Positions 50,218 to 58,870 of a stretch of 64,000 nucleotides of DNA are shown one piece after another; within the stretch, counting starts at the first letter, position 1; each line of letters opens with the position of its first letter. The DNA lies in assembly GCF_022898935.1 (NCBI RefSeq), contig NZ_JALIRP010000008.1, positions 186,001 through 250,000 on the forward strand, read 5' to 3'. The notes under the pieces are model-generated. The model worked only from the letters and a program-made list of their open reading frames with translations. It had not been told where the DNA came from and did no database searches. The stretch comes from Paenibacillus mangrovi. GTDB taxonomy: Bacteria; Bacillota; Bacilli; Paenibacillales; Paenibacillaceae. A program made the position numbers and the translations under genes.

Positions 50218-50271
50218 TCAAGACACCTTAAATTTGTCCCTTTCAACCATATCGCTCAGCTTGACAGCCAT
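50218..50271 (-). CDS. Possible 17-codon micro-ORF before the orphan terminator
   Basis: On the minus strand GGGAGG is directly followed by ATG and MAVKLSDMVERDKFKVS then a stop. The ribosome binding site is strong but only 1-2 nt from the ATG. It could be a relic or a short peptide gene ending at the orphan terminator about 75 nt further on. The rest of the 318-bp gap 50049-50366 holds the terminator of the dehydrogenase operon and the ribosome binding site of the next gene. Confidence 0.25.
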   Translation of the reverse strand: MAVKLSDMVERDKFKVS

Positions 50272-50366
50272 TCCTCCCTAAAGTCGGTTCTCAATAGCAA
50301 CTTGGAGTTGTATCAGGGTATTTTTAGAAAAATGGGTAAATATATAAACGAAAGGAGAGTTGACCT

Positions 50367-51110
50367 ATGAAATTATCCGGCAAAACAGCCATTATTACCG
50401 GCGGGGCCAGCGGGATCGGACAAGCAACGGCACGCCTGTTTGCACAGGAGGGCGCCAACGTGGTCGTAGCCGATTTTTCTGAGGCAGGACAGGAGGTCGC
50501 AAACCGGCTGCAGGATGACGGACACCGCGTCATCTATGTGAAAATGGATGTAAAGGAGGAAAAGGAAATTGAGGCGCTGATTGAACGCACCGTGCATACA
50601 TACGGTCAGCTCGATATCATGTTTGCCAATGCGGGCATAGCCAACGACGAGCCGGCTGACTCCCTCTCGCTAGAGAAATGGCAGCGTACGCTTGACGTGA
50701 ATCTGACGGGTGTATTCTTGTCCGATAAATATGCGCTGCTTCAGATGCTGAAGCAAGGCACCGGCGGCGCGATCATCAATACCGCTTCCATTCACGGACA
50801 TGCAGCGAAGGCCGGAGTGACGGCATACGGCTCCTCCAAAGGCGGCGTCGTGATGCTTACCCGAACTCTTGGCATCCAGTACGCCAGCCGGGGCATCCGC
50901 GTTAACGCAGTTTGCCCAGGATACATTGATACGCCGCTGCTCAAGGCACTGCCTCCCGAAGAGAAGCAGAAGCTCGCGGAACTGCACCCGATCGGCCGGC
51001 TTGGAAGCGCCGAAGAGATCGCCAAAGCCGTCCTCTTCCTGGCCAGTGACGACTCCTCCTTCGTGGTGGGAAGCAGCCTGATGGTCGATGGTGGATATAC
51101 CGCTCAGTAA
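50367..51110 (+). CDS. SDR-family oxidoreductase (FabG-like)
   Basis: A 247-aa classical SDR with NAD(P) motif TGGASGIGQ (residues 11-19), NAGIAND, catalytic Ser in NTASIHG, and YGSSK with Tyr and Lys intact. Arg/Asp after beta-2 (VVVADFSE) suggests NAD(H) preference. C-terminus SLMVDGGYTAQ is typical. AAAGGAGAG precedes the ATG. Unlike the SDR near 9.2 kb its catalytic set is complete. Monocistronic; substrate unknown. Confidence 0.88.
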   Translation: MKLSGKTAIITGGASGIGQATARLFAQEGANVVVADFSEAGQEVANRLQDDGHRVIYVKMDVKEEKEIEALIERTVHTYGQLDIMFANAGIANDEPADSLSLEKWQRTLDVNLTGVFLSDKYALLQMLKQGTGGAIINTASIHGHAAKAGVTAYGSSKGGVVMLTRTLGIQYASRGIRVNAVCPGYIDTPLLKALPPEEKQKLAELHPIGRLGSAEEIAKAVLFLASDDSSFVVGSSLMVDGGYTAQ

Positions 51111-51114
51111 TATG

Positions 51115-51168
51115 CAAAAAAAGCGTCCGGAACTCAGCTTGCTGGCTGAGGCTGGACGCTTTTTTGTA
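51115..51168. terminator. Bidirectional terminator
   Basis: AAAAAAGCGTCC / GGACGCTTTTTT with inner CTCAGC/GCTGAG, between the convergent SDR and glycosidase-like genes. Confidence 0.92.
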
Positions 51169-51170
51169 CG

Positions 51171-52532
51171 TTAATATACGCTAATGCGGGTTCCGGCCGG
51201 AGTTTCGTTCGCTCTTTTTCCCTTCACATGCCATAAAGACGGCGTGTCCTTGGCGTGACCGATCTCAATATCGAATGGCCTACGTTCCGGAAGCCGGTTG
51301 AAGCGCAGCCATAACCTGTTGCCGTCCACCACGCTTTCTTCCATCCGGATCTCTTCTCCGCCTGCTTCCTGCTCTTCGCTAATAACCGGCACGATCCCCC
51401 CGGTTGAATTGGGATCCAGGCGCTTATTAAAGGATATGACCACTTCTGTATCTCCATGGATGCCAGCCGCCAGCGGAACGGGAGGCTCATGATACATATA
51501 TCCGCCGAGATGATATTCGTAGGCGGTCCAGGTCTGATACCCCAAATCATATACAGTGTTCTGGAAGTGGTTCAGCCAGCTGCGGTCCTTAGCCATGTTC
51601 GCTCTTGAGCCGACATCAGCCTGTATTCCGAGCGAAAGATCCGGGAACGCCGCCCGAATTGGGGCAGCAAAGCCTTCATAAGAGCTTGGATAATTAGCCC
51701 TCAGATTCCGTTTCATCCAATCCGGCCAATGGGTCTGAAGCACATGGAGGTCCGGTTTAACCCTTCCGATCATAGAGATGGCGTCAAGTCCCTGCCATTC
51801 CTTCAGCCGTAGGGTGGAAACGGCCCCGCCGTCAACAGCCAGCGACCATGTGGCCACCAGGATATCCGGCCGGGTCTCCCGGGCTCCGCCGCTGCCGTTA
51901 ATGATTTCATCAATGAGTGCATTGACGGCGTCCACGCGAAAATCAATCCATTTAGCATAAATATCCGGCGTTTTTTTATAATAATTAGCCGCGAATCGGT
52001 TAACGAATTCAGGTACGGCCAGCCCGTATTTTTCATGAAAAGCCTGCTGTGCTGCAGCTCCAATGTCTCCGTATACGCCGCGGCGGATACCGTCCCATTC
52101 GGGAAAATAGGGCTCAGCAATTTCGATGCCGTCAAATGGATATTCGCGAAGCATCCGTGATACGGTTTCCTTTTTCCACTGCACATACTCCTGCGAGAAT
52201 GGGGAAAACCGTTCAAATCCATCATTCAGCTCCTTCAAAAGCCCCATTTTCCAGGAAGGCCATTCCGGCGGCAGATGAGAGGTTGAGAATGTCCCGTTTC
52301 CGATGACAAGTGCCCAGACGGCAATATCCCGGTGATGAAAGGATTCGATTAGTTCGGTATTCACCTCATTTTCATTCACCACAAAATAATGGACCGTCCG
52401 GTAGCCGGCAAGCTGTATTTCTTCAGCAATACTGTCAGCAGAGCGGTTAAGGTAATAAGGAAACAGGGGATCGATTTGGATACTCGGACCTTCTAACGAC
52501 CAGGCCCTCAGTTTAGCAAACTCATTTCTCAC
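51171..52532 (-). CDS. TIM-barrel glycoside-hydrolase-like protein, uncharacterised
   Basis: A 453-aa protein with no signal peptide. Barrel-like stretches (GYRTVHYFVVNENEVNTEL, YPFDGIEIAEPYFPEWDG, PDILVATWSLAVDGG, VLQTHWPDW, LGIQADVGSRANM, GYQTWTAYEYHLGGYMYHEPPVPL) resemble glycoside hydrolases of the DUF4434/GH-like hypothetical class, with EIAEPYFPEWD a candidate catalytic site. The C-terminal 90 residues form a beta-sandwich-like domain. GTG 52532 follows GGAGGAG. I cannot assign a family number. Monocistronic. Confidence 0.6.
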   Translation of the reverse strand: MRNEFAKLRAWSLEGPSIQIDPLFPYYLNRSADSIAEEIQLAGYRTVHYFVVNENEVNTELIESFHHRDIAVWALVIGNGTFSTSHLPPEWPSWKMGLLKELNDGFERFSPFSQEYVQWKKETVSRMLREYPFDGIEIAEPYFPEWDGIRRGVYGDIGAAAQQAFHEKYGLAVPEFVNRFAANYYKKTPDIYAKWIDFRVDAVNALIDEIINGSGGARETRPDILVATWSLAVDGGAVSTLRLKEWQGLDAISMIGRVKPDLHVLQTHWPDWMKRNLRANYPSSYEGFAAPIRAAFPDLSLGIQADVGSRANMAKDRSWLNHFQNTVYDLGYQTWTAYEYHLGGYMYHEPPVPLAAGIHGDTEVVISFNKRLDPNSTGGIVPVISEEQEAGGEEIRMEESVVDGNRLWLRFNRLPERRPFDIEIGHAKDTPSLWHVKGKRANETPAGTRISVY

Positions 52533-52727
52533 GTTGTTCTCCTCCCTGCGGATTCTAAGAGCATTTACCCTGTACATACACAATATGCACTTGCTTTTTT
52601 AGCATTGCCGAAAATGGAAAATTTCACCCTCCGCCTCTCTCCTTGGCAAGAACGCAAAGCGAATTCACTCACCTGCCCAAAATTCGTCTCATACAATAAA
52701 GTAAACCAACAAGCGGAGGAATGCTCC

Positions 52728-53108
52728 ATGTCTATACTCAAGCTTAGGAAGAACATAACGCTGCAGCAGCGGCTGGCCCAGCTAACAGGTCATTTGGTGG
52801 AGATTAACGGCAAGGGCCTGGGGCTCGAGCCCGGCAAACTGCAGCGTGTATTCAATCGCAATTTCATTCAGGTTCAAGGCGAATTATTCGTTCCTAACAG
52901 CCTGCAATCCATTCGGGTATTCGATATCAAACCGGCGGCAAGCACGGTACGTGTCGGCCTGCGAACAACCTTCAGCACGGGTTCGGCCTTTTCCAGTATC
53001 CGCCTCGTACAGATCGGCACCAATTTTATTGAAGTCCAGGCCAAAGGCAAGTATCCTTCACGCATTCTGTTTCCGCTGAACAAGATCGAGGGCATCTTTC
53101 CGGTCTAA
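52728..53108 (+). CDS. Hypothetical beta-rich protein
   Basis: 126 aa from ATG 52728, which lies 8 nt after GGAGG; the open frame extends upstream to 52605 without a site. Strand-rich sequence (LTGHLVEINGKGLGL, FIQVQGELFVP, VRVGLRTTFSTGS, FIEVQAKGKYPSRILFPLNKIEGIF), no membrane segment. No family recognised; spore-former specific by guess only. Ends 6 bp before the convergent TraX-type gene. Confidence 0.6.
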   Translation: MSILKLRKNITLQQRLAQLTGHLVEINGKGLGLEPGKLQRVFNRNFIQVQGELFVPNSLQSIRVFDIKPAASTVRVGLRTTFSTGSAFSSIRLVQIGTNFIEVQAKGKYPSRILFPLNKIEGIFPV

Positions 53109-53114
53109 TCAGCC

Positions 53115-53747
53115 CTACCATTCTGCCCATTTCAGCACCGCCAGAGCGGCCAAATGCAGCGGATAGAATGAACGCCATAACCACCTGCGAACGCGTACAT
53201 CCTCAAGCCGTTTCCAGACGGCCGGACCGTATACGATCATAAGAGTTGGAACGATGCTCAACATCTGCACTATCCCGCCAGGCCCATAAACAAGCAGATA
53301 CAGCAGATTAAGAAGCAAATGAATAAAAATCAGCTCTTCATTCACAGCAAAGCGGAACATCAGTACCAGCAGCAGCCCATAGGCGCCGTAATCAAAAGGA
53401 AAAATCTGCATTACTGTGCCTGCTGCAATTACAATGCCTCCTTTTGCCCATAATGAGGACGTCAGATCCATGATCTGCATGACGGAGGCAGCCATAAACA
53501 GCGTAAAAATGACATTGAGGCCATCCGGATTCAGCGCCAGTTGATAAGGAATTTGCGACAAAATTGCAAGTACCAGCAGCCTGGCCAAATACTTGGTTTT
53601 CGACCTCGTATACAGATATCCCTTAGCCAATGCATACGCATAAATAGGGAAAGCAATTCTTCCGATGATCCGGAGCCAGAGCTGATTTTCAAAGCATACC
53701 ATGCCCAAATGGTCTAGCAGCATGGTCAGCATGGCGATCAGCTGCAC
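53115..53747 (-). CDS. TraX-family membrane protein
   Basis: A 210-aa membrane protein with about seven hydrophobic helices. TraX signatures: AMLTMLLDHLGMVCF at the N-terminus and IIGRIAFPIYAYALAKGYLYTRSKTKYLARLLVLAILSQIPYQLA. TraX acetylates pilin in F plasmids, but chromosomal Firmicute members have unknown acceptors. GTG 53747 follows GGAGG by 8 nt. No conjugation genes nearby, so there is no sign of a mobile element. Confidence 0.88.
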   Translation of the reverse strand: MQLIAMLTMLLDHLGMVCFENQLWLRIIGRIAFPIYAYALAKGYLYTRSKTKYLARLLVLAILSQIPYQLALNPDGLNVIFTLFMAASVMQIMDLTSSLWAKGGIVIAAGTVMQIFPFDYGAYGLLLVLMFRFAVNEELIFIHLLLNLLYLLVYGPGGIVQMLSIVPTLMIVYGPAVWKRLEDVRVRRWLWRSFYPLHLAALAVLKWAEW

Positions 53748-53885
53748 ATGAATTTCCTCCCTTCACTTCCCGTACTTGTCGATGATTTCTATTTTACTTT
53801 GTGTCAGCTCTTTCTCCAAGTTCCCCTCTGATGTGATATATTCATAAAAGAAATAATACCATCTCACCTCAAGGAGGGCACTGCT

Positions 53886-55076
53886 TTGAATTTCGACAAA
53901 ATCATTACAAGAAATCTCACCGGCTGCGATAAATGGGACGGTATGAAAAATATTTTTGGGACTACGGATGCGCTGCCGATGTGGGTAGCCGATATGGATT
54001 TTGAATCCCCGCCTTCGGTGATCGAAGCCATACAAAAGCGTGTTGAACACGGAGTATTCGGCTATACCATGCAAACAGGCGAATACAAGCAGTCCATCGT
54101 AAGCTGGATGAAACAGCGCCATGGCTGGGAAATAGAACCGGAATGGCTAGTGTTCTGCCCAGGAGTCGTCCCTGCGCTCAGTTTTGCCGTACAAGCTTTT
54201 ACCCAGCCGGGGGACAAGGTGGTTATCCAGCCGCCGGTATATCCTCCATTCCACAGCGTTGTAAAGGACCACGGACGCGAGCTCGTCCTGAACCCGCTGA
54301 AGCTTGAGAACGGTCAATATTCCATGGATCTTGAAGCATTGGAACAAATTCTCAGCAGCCAGCAGATCAAGATGCTGATTCTGTGCAGTCCTCACAATCC
54401 GGTCGGACGGGTATGGACATCCGGGGAACTCGAAGCCTTGGTGCAGCTCTGTGCGCGTCATGATGTCCTGATTATCTCCGATGAGATTCATGCCGATCTG
54501 GTGTATGAAAAAGATGCACACACGCCTCTTGCGAAAATTTCCGAGGAGGCGAAGAACCGTTCCATTATCTGCACCTCCCCGAGCAAAACGTTTAATATCG
54601 CCGGTCTGAACACATCCAATATCATTATTCCGAATGCGGAAATCCGCAGCACGTTCATGAAAATGCTCGAGCTCTATCACGTCGGGTCGATCAGCGCGAT
54701 CGGCAGCACGGCGGCGGAAGCAGCTTACACCAGCGGCGGCGAGTGGCTGGATGAAGTGCTAGTCTACCTGCAGAAAAATATCGATTATGTTCTTGAGTAT
54801 GTGGAGAAGCATATCCCAGAAATCAAGGTTCAGCAGCCGGAGGCAACTTATCTGCTATGGATGGATTTGAGGTGTCTTGGCATGAACCCGGATGAAACCG
54901 CCGATTTCCTGCTGACCAAGGCCAAGCTTGCCCTGAATAAAGGATCGGCTTTCGGTCAAGGGGGAGAAGGATTTATGCGCATGAATGTCGCCTGTCCGAA
55001 AGCCACGGTCATCGAAGCCATGAAGCGTCTCGATCAGGCGATGACTGCATGGCGTCAAGAGAGCAAGAAGGCATAA
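53886..55076 (+). CDS. patB: PLP-dependent C-S lyase, PatB/MalY family
   Basis: A 396-aa fold-type I aminotransferase-class enzyme cleaving cystathionine and other S-substituted cysteines. N-terminal KWD and LPMWVADMDFE motifs are diagnostic of MalY/PatB. The PLP lysine is Lys234 in SPSKTFNIAGL, and the phosphate/ring region is ISDEIHADLVY. TTG 53886 is preceded by AAGGAGGGC. Monocistronic with its own terminator. With metNIQ and yeiH it contributes to sulfur amino acid metabolism but is not linked to them. Confidence 0.92.
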   Translation: MNFDKIITRNLTGCDKWDGMKNIFGTTDALPMWVADMDFESPPSVIEAIQKRVEHGVFGYTMQTGEYKQSIVSWMKQRHGWEIEPEWLVFCPGVVPALSFAVQAFTQPGDKVVIQPPVYPPFHSVVKDHGRELVLNPLKLENGQYSMDLEALEQILSSQQIKMLILCSPHNPVGRVWTSGELEALVQLCARHDVLIISDEIHADLVYEKDAHTPLAKISEEAKNRSIICTSPSKTFNIAGLNTSNIIIPNAEIRSTFMKMLELYHVGSISAIGSTAAEAAYTSGGEWLDEVLVYLQKNIDYVLEYVEKHIPEIKVQQPEATYLLWMDLRCLGMNPDETADFLLTKAKLALNKGSAFGQGGEGFMRMNVACPKATVIEAMKRLDQAMTAWRQESKKA

Positions 55077-55110
55077 ACAGCTTTTTGGGTATCCGGTTCA
55101 GCCGCTTCAA

Positions 55111-55142
55111 AGAGAGTCTGGGAATTCCAGGCTCTCTTTTTC
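55111..55142 (+). terminator. Terminator of patB
   Basis: AGAGAGTCTGG (55111-55121) pairs with CCAGGCTCTCT (55127-55137) with one mismatch, followed by five Ts. Confidence 0.85.
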
Positions 55143-55179
55143 ATTTGAAATCAACATCATTGTGAGTACTTGAAAAGAA

Positions 55180-55266
55180 AGCGAAAGTAGCGAAGGGGAC
55201 GGAATCGATCTGAAGAGGCAGGCAGCGATCGGAAGATCGATCCGTAGTCATAGCGGCCACATCGCT
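55180..55266. repeat. Structured intergenic element
   Basis: ACGGAATCGATCT (55199-55211) pairs with AGATCGATCCGT (55234-55245) with one bulged base, enclosed by an AGCGA/TCGCT outer pair (55180-55184, 55262-55266). The block is more GC-rich than the surrounding intergenic DNA and has no coding potential. It resembles a dispersed Paenibacillus intergenic repeat as I recall, not verified. The rest of the 336-bp gap 55077-55412 contains the patB terminator, AT-rich DNA, a TATAAT near 55347-55352 and the chemoreceptor ribosome binding site. Confidence 0.45.
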
Positions 55267-55412
55267 CAAAAATAGTACTATTTTAGTATTGAATCTGAAA
55301 ATAATTTGTGAAAACTATGAAATATTTGCAGCAATTTGTCGAAATATAATAGAGGATTCTCCAAACAACTGAAGGATCCCAAAACACATACATACATCTG
55401 GAGGAATTAAAT

Positions 55413-57416
55413 TTGAAAGCAAAGCGGAAAGGAATCTTACATCTCTTCAGGATCAAAAAAATCCGCAGCAGACTCATGCTCATCATTTGTCTCATGGTTA
55501 TTATCCCGAATATTGTGCTGGTGTTATTTTCTGTAAACAGCGCTAAAGGGCAGCTTCAGGATAAAATGGAGGATACCATTCAATCCAGTGTCACGCTACT
55601 CGATAAGCTTCTTGATACGATGATTCAGATGCAGTTATCCAACGCCAGTCAACTTTCAAGTCAGATTACATCACAGGACATAGACCAGCGATCAGAGCAT
55701 GCACGAAAGCTGATTGAAGATTACAAATGGCAGCATCCGGAGGTCGAATCCATATCGCTCGGCAATGATCACGGAGCGTGGATGGGATCGCCAGATCCGG
55801 GCGCACAGGATTTTGATCCACGTACCCAAGCTTGGTACACACTTGCCCAAAAGTACCCAGACCAAGCCATGGTCGGGAATCCGTCCGTCTCACCCATGAC
55901 CAATAACTATGTGCTCACCATATCCAAAGCCCTGTCTGACCGGAAAGGCGTCATCAATATCAACTTAAGCATCAATGAATTGAGTAAGACCGTCCAAAAT
56001 ATTCACCTGGGCAAAAAAGGGTATGTTTATCTCTTGGACCGTAGCGACAATATCATGTCTCATCCGACCATGAAAATCGGTGAAAAAGCGACCGGAGATT
56101 ATCTGAATATCATGCAGCGCCAGAGAGAAGGATTTATCGAATACACCAACCCGAATAGTCTTGAAATTCAGCACGGCTATTACGCGACGAACAGCTTGTC
56201 TGGGTTCAAGATCGTGGGTGTCCTCCCCGATGTTGAATATACCGATGCAATGCGCCCTATCTTTTACACAGCCGCAGTCGTGCTAGTCATTGCTGTTGCC
56301 ATCGCTCTGGTCATCATGTTCTTCATCATTAGAGGGATGACGAGACCGATCGAGCAGCTTAACCAATCATCCATTCGTGTCAGCGAGGGACATCTGAATG
56401 AACAGGTTGTGACCAGACGTACCGATGAAATCGGAACGCTGGCAGGCAATTATAACGGCATGGTCGCCTCCCTGCGCCGCATGGTTGAAGATATGGGAGA
56501 CACCTCAAGCCAGCTCGCGGCTTCCAGTGAGGAAATGACAGCCAGCACGGAAATGAATGCCAAGTCCGTGGAACTCGTCACCGATCTCGTATCCAATGCA
56601 TCGGAAGGCGCCGTGAGCCAAGCGATGGCAACTGAGGAAACGGCGCGAACCATTGAAGAAATGACGCGGGGCATCCAGAAAATCGCTGAGTCCGCAGGGA
56701 TGATTGTGGATTCATCGGGACGCACCGAAGGGGATGTACAGGTCGGTAGCCACAAGATTCGTCAGGTCAGCGCCCAGATGGATACGATCCGGCACTCCAC
56801 GATGGAATCCGCTGAGCTGATGGAACAGCTTCACAACCACAGCGCCAATATCGCAGCCATGAGCACAGCGATTTCGGAAATATCCAAGCAAACGAACCTA
56901 CTGTCGCTGAATGCTGCCATTGAAGCGGCGCGTGCCGGCGAGCATGGGCGAGGCTTTGCTGTTGTAGCGGATGAGGTCCGCAAACTTGCGGATCAGTCTA
57001 ACATCACCGCCGATGAGATTCAGCAAACTATCGTTAAAATGACTGAGCTGATCGCAAATGCATTTGACGTCATGAAAAACAAGGTTCAATCTGACGTGAA
57101 CCAGGGGCTTGATGTTACCGCTGAGGCACTCGAAGCCTTTGTGAATATCGAACAGTCTGCCAAACAGATCTCGGATCAGGTTCAGGATATTTCCGCCGTG
57201 ACCGAGCAAATGTCAGCCAGCAGCGAAGAAATCTCAGCAGCGGTTCACGAAGTTGCAGGCATTTCCCGCCAGACGGTCGACTCCTTTGAACGCGTAAACG
57301 CGGCTACTCAGGAGCAGCTCGCATCCATGGAGGAAATCAGTTCATCCGCAGCCGGACTGGCCCGGATGGCGGCAGATATGCAGGTTATGATTGACCGCTT
57401 TAAGCTGGATAAATAA
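55413..57416 (+). CDS. Methyl-accepting chemotaxis protein with dCache domain
   Basis: A 667-aa chemoreceptor. N-terminal helix (about 18-42), extracellular double-Cache sensor (about 45-285, with ARKLIEDYKWQHPEVESISLG, DPRTQAWYTLAQKYP and the LNINLSINEL-type strands that bind small ligands), second helix (about 289-310), HAMP (about 311-365), and the cytoplasmic signalling domain whose tip reads ISKQTNLLSLNAAIEAARAGEHGRGFAVVADEVRKLA. No C-terminal CheR pentapeptide. TTG 55413 has TGGAGG 8 nt upstream. Ligand unknown. A single receptor; no che genes adjacent. Confidence 0.92.
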   Translation: MKAKRKGILHLFRIKKIRSRLMLIICLMVIIPNIVLVLFSVNSAKGQLQDKMEDTIQSSVTLLDKLLDTMIQMQLSNASQLSSQITSQDIDQRSEHARKLIEDYKWQHPEVESISLGNDHGAWMGSPDPGAQDFDPRTQAWYTLAQKYPDQAMVGNPSVSPMTNNYVLTISKALSDRKGVININLSINELSKTVQNIHLGKKGYVYLLDRSDNIMSHPTMKIGEKATGDYLNIMQRQREGFIEYTNPNSLEIQHGYYATNSLSGFKIVGVLPDVEYTDAMRPIFYTAAVVLVIAVAIALVIMFFIIRGMTRPIEQLNQSSIRVSEGHLNEQVVTRRTDEIGTLAGNYNGMVASLRRMVEDMGDTSSQLAASSEEMTASTEMNAKSVELVTDLVSNASEGAVSQAMATEETARTIEEMTRGIQKIAESAGMIVDSSGRTEGDVQVGSHKIRQVSAQMDTIRHSTMESAELMEQLHNHSANIAAMSTAISEISKQTNLLSLNAAIEAARAGEHGRGFAVVADEVRKLADQSNITADEIQQTIVKMTELIANAFDVMKNKVQSDVNQGLDVTAEALEAFVNIEQSAKQISDQVQDISAVTEQMSASSEEISAAVHEVAGISRQTVDSFERVNAATQEQLASMEEISSSAAGLARMAADMQVMIDRFKLDK

Positions 57417-57445
57417 ACATATAAACAGGTTTTGAGTGGTTCACA

Positions 57446-57500
57446 AAAGAAGAGGCCCACCGCTAAGTCCAAATTGACTTCGTGGTTGGCCTCTTCTTTT
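57446..57500. terminator. Bidirectional terminator between the chemoreceptor and glcF
   Basis: AAAAGAAGAGGCC (57446-57458) pairs with GGCCTCTTCTTTT (57488-57500), with inner partial pairing. Confidence 0.9.
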
Positions 57501-57526
57501 CGTTTATATTTCACACCTTAAGCAAG

Positions 57527-58870
57527 TTATTTCTTCATGCGTTCATGCAGGAAGTCTACGATATGAACCGCCTTCATCTGGCCGCTCAGTCCCTGCTCTT
57601 CGATGCCATGCTTCATCTGGAGCAGGCAGCCCGGGTTGCTGGTCAGCAAATAGCTGGCACCGGTCGCCTCGACATGCTCCATTTTATGGTCAAGAATCTG
57701 TCCTGCCATCTCTGGCTGCGTGATGTTGTAAATCCCAGCGGAACCGCAGCAGCGGTCGGCATTCTTCATCTCGATGAACTGTGCACCCTCGACCTGGCGC
57801 ATCAATTTGCGCGGGGCGTCCGCAGAACGCATGACGTTGCGGAGGTGGCAGGAATCCTGATAAGTGATCCGTACAGGTTCTGCGTCGCCTGGCGTATTGT
57901 CCTGACTGAAATCAAGTCTCCTTCCAGCGCGAACGAGCAAATCGCTGATATCCACGACACGCTTGGCAAACCAGACCGCATCGTCACGCCACTGCGGATC
58001 TTCGTGCAGCAGATGATCGTATTCGATCAGAAGCGCTCCGCAGCCGCCGGCGTTAGAGACGATATAATCCACACCGGCTTCCTTAAAGATCTTGATGTTG
58101 CGTCTTGCGAGGTCTCTTGCTCCCTCGGCTTCCCCACTGTGGGCATGAAGTGCTCCGCAGCAGTTCTGGTCTCGCGGGATCACGACTTCAAAGCCCGCAG
58201 CCGTTAGCAAATCTACCGTATGAATATTGGTTTCTGTAAATAAAACGTCCATGATGCAGCCTCTGAACAGAGCTACCGTGGCGATTTTTTCGCCTTTTGC
58301 CGGATGGCGCTCGCCAATTTGTTCTACGACGCCCTGACCGGTTGCATCCGGCAGGATTTTCTCCATGTCGCGCATATGCTTCGGAAACAGCTTCATTGCC
58401 CCCGTAGCATGAGCCACGTTACGAAGCCCGGATTTTTGATAAAACTTCAGCCCACGTCCAACCCATTTCATCCGTTTCTGATGCGGGAATACCGTCTTGA
58501 ATGCAGCCTTGCGCGTCACTTTCACCCATGTTTTATGCTCTTTATGATCTTCAATCGCATCCCGCGCCTGCTCGATGAGCTGTCCGTACTGGACTCCGGC
58601 TGGGCACGCAGGCTCGCACGCACGGCAGCCCAGGCAGTGATTCATCTGATCCTCGAATGCCTGATCCGGTACCATGATGCCGTCTGTGACAGCTTTCATG
58701 AGAGCGATCCGTCCCCGCGGGGACTCCGCCTCAAGGCCGGTTTCCGAGAATGTCGGGCATGCCGGAAGGCAAAAGCCACAGCGCATGCAGTTCGTCAGTT
58801 GATCCTCATCGAGGCGTAAACGGAGCTTCTCGGTTAGTGCGTTCATTTGCTCGGTTTGCCCATTAGCCAC
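57527..58870 (-). CDS. glcF: Glycolate oxidase iron-sulfur subunit GlcF
   Basis: A 447-aa (Fe-S) protein transferring electrons from GlcD toward quinone. Two [4Fe-4S] ferredoxin motifs at the N-terminus (CMRCGFCLPACP and CLGCRACEPACP) and two CCG domains in the C-terminal half (DQNCCGALHAHSG and ADRCCGSAGIYN). GTG 58870 lies inside the end of glcD (8-bp overlap), so translation is coupled. The second gene of a two-gene operon with glcD. D-lactate rather than glycolate could be the substrate. Confidence 0.92.
   Translation of the reverse strand: MANGQTEQMNALTEKLRLRLDEDQLTNCMRCGFCLPACPTFSETGLEAESPRGRIALMKAVTDGIMVPDQAFEDQMNHCLGCRACEPACPAGVQYGQLIEQARDAIEDHKEHKTWVKVTRKAAFKTVFPHQKRMKWVGRGLKFYQKSGLRNVAHATGAMKLFPKHMRDMEKILPDATGQGVVEQIGERHPAKGEKIATVALFRGCIMDVLFTETNIHTVDLLTAAGFEVVIPRDQNCCGALHAHSGEAEGARDLARRNIKIFKEAGVDYIVSNAGGCGALLIEYDHLLHEDPQWRDDAVWFAKRVVDISDLLVRAGRRLDFSQDNTPGDAEPVRITYQDSCHLRNVMRSADAPRKLMRQVEGAQFIEMKNADRCCGSAGIYNITQPEMAGQILDHKMEHVEATGASYLLTSNPGCLLQMKHGIEEQGLSGQMKAVHIVDFLHERMKK

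Noticed and set aside
53115..53747. Conjugative element suggested by TraX
   Set aside because: TraX homologues are common chromosomal genes in Firmicutes, and no relaxase, coupling protein, integrase or att-like repeats are visible nearby.
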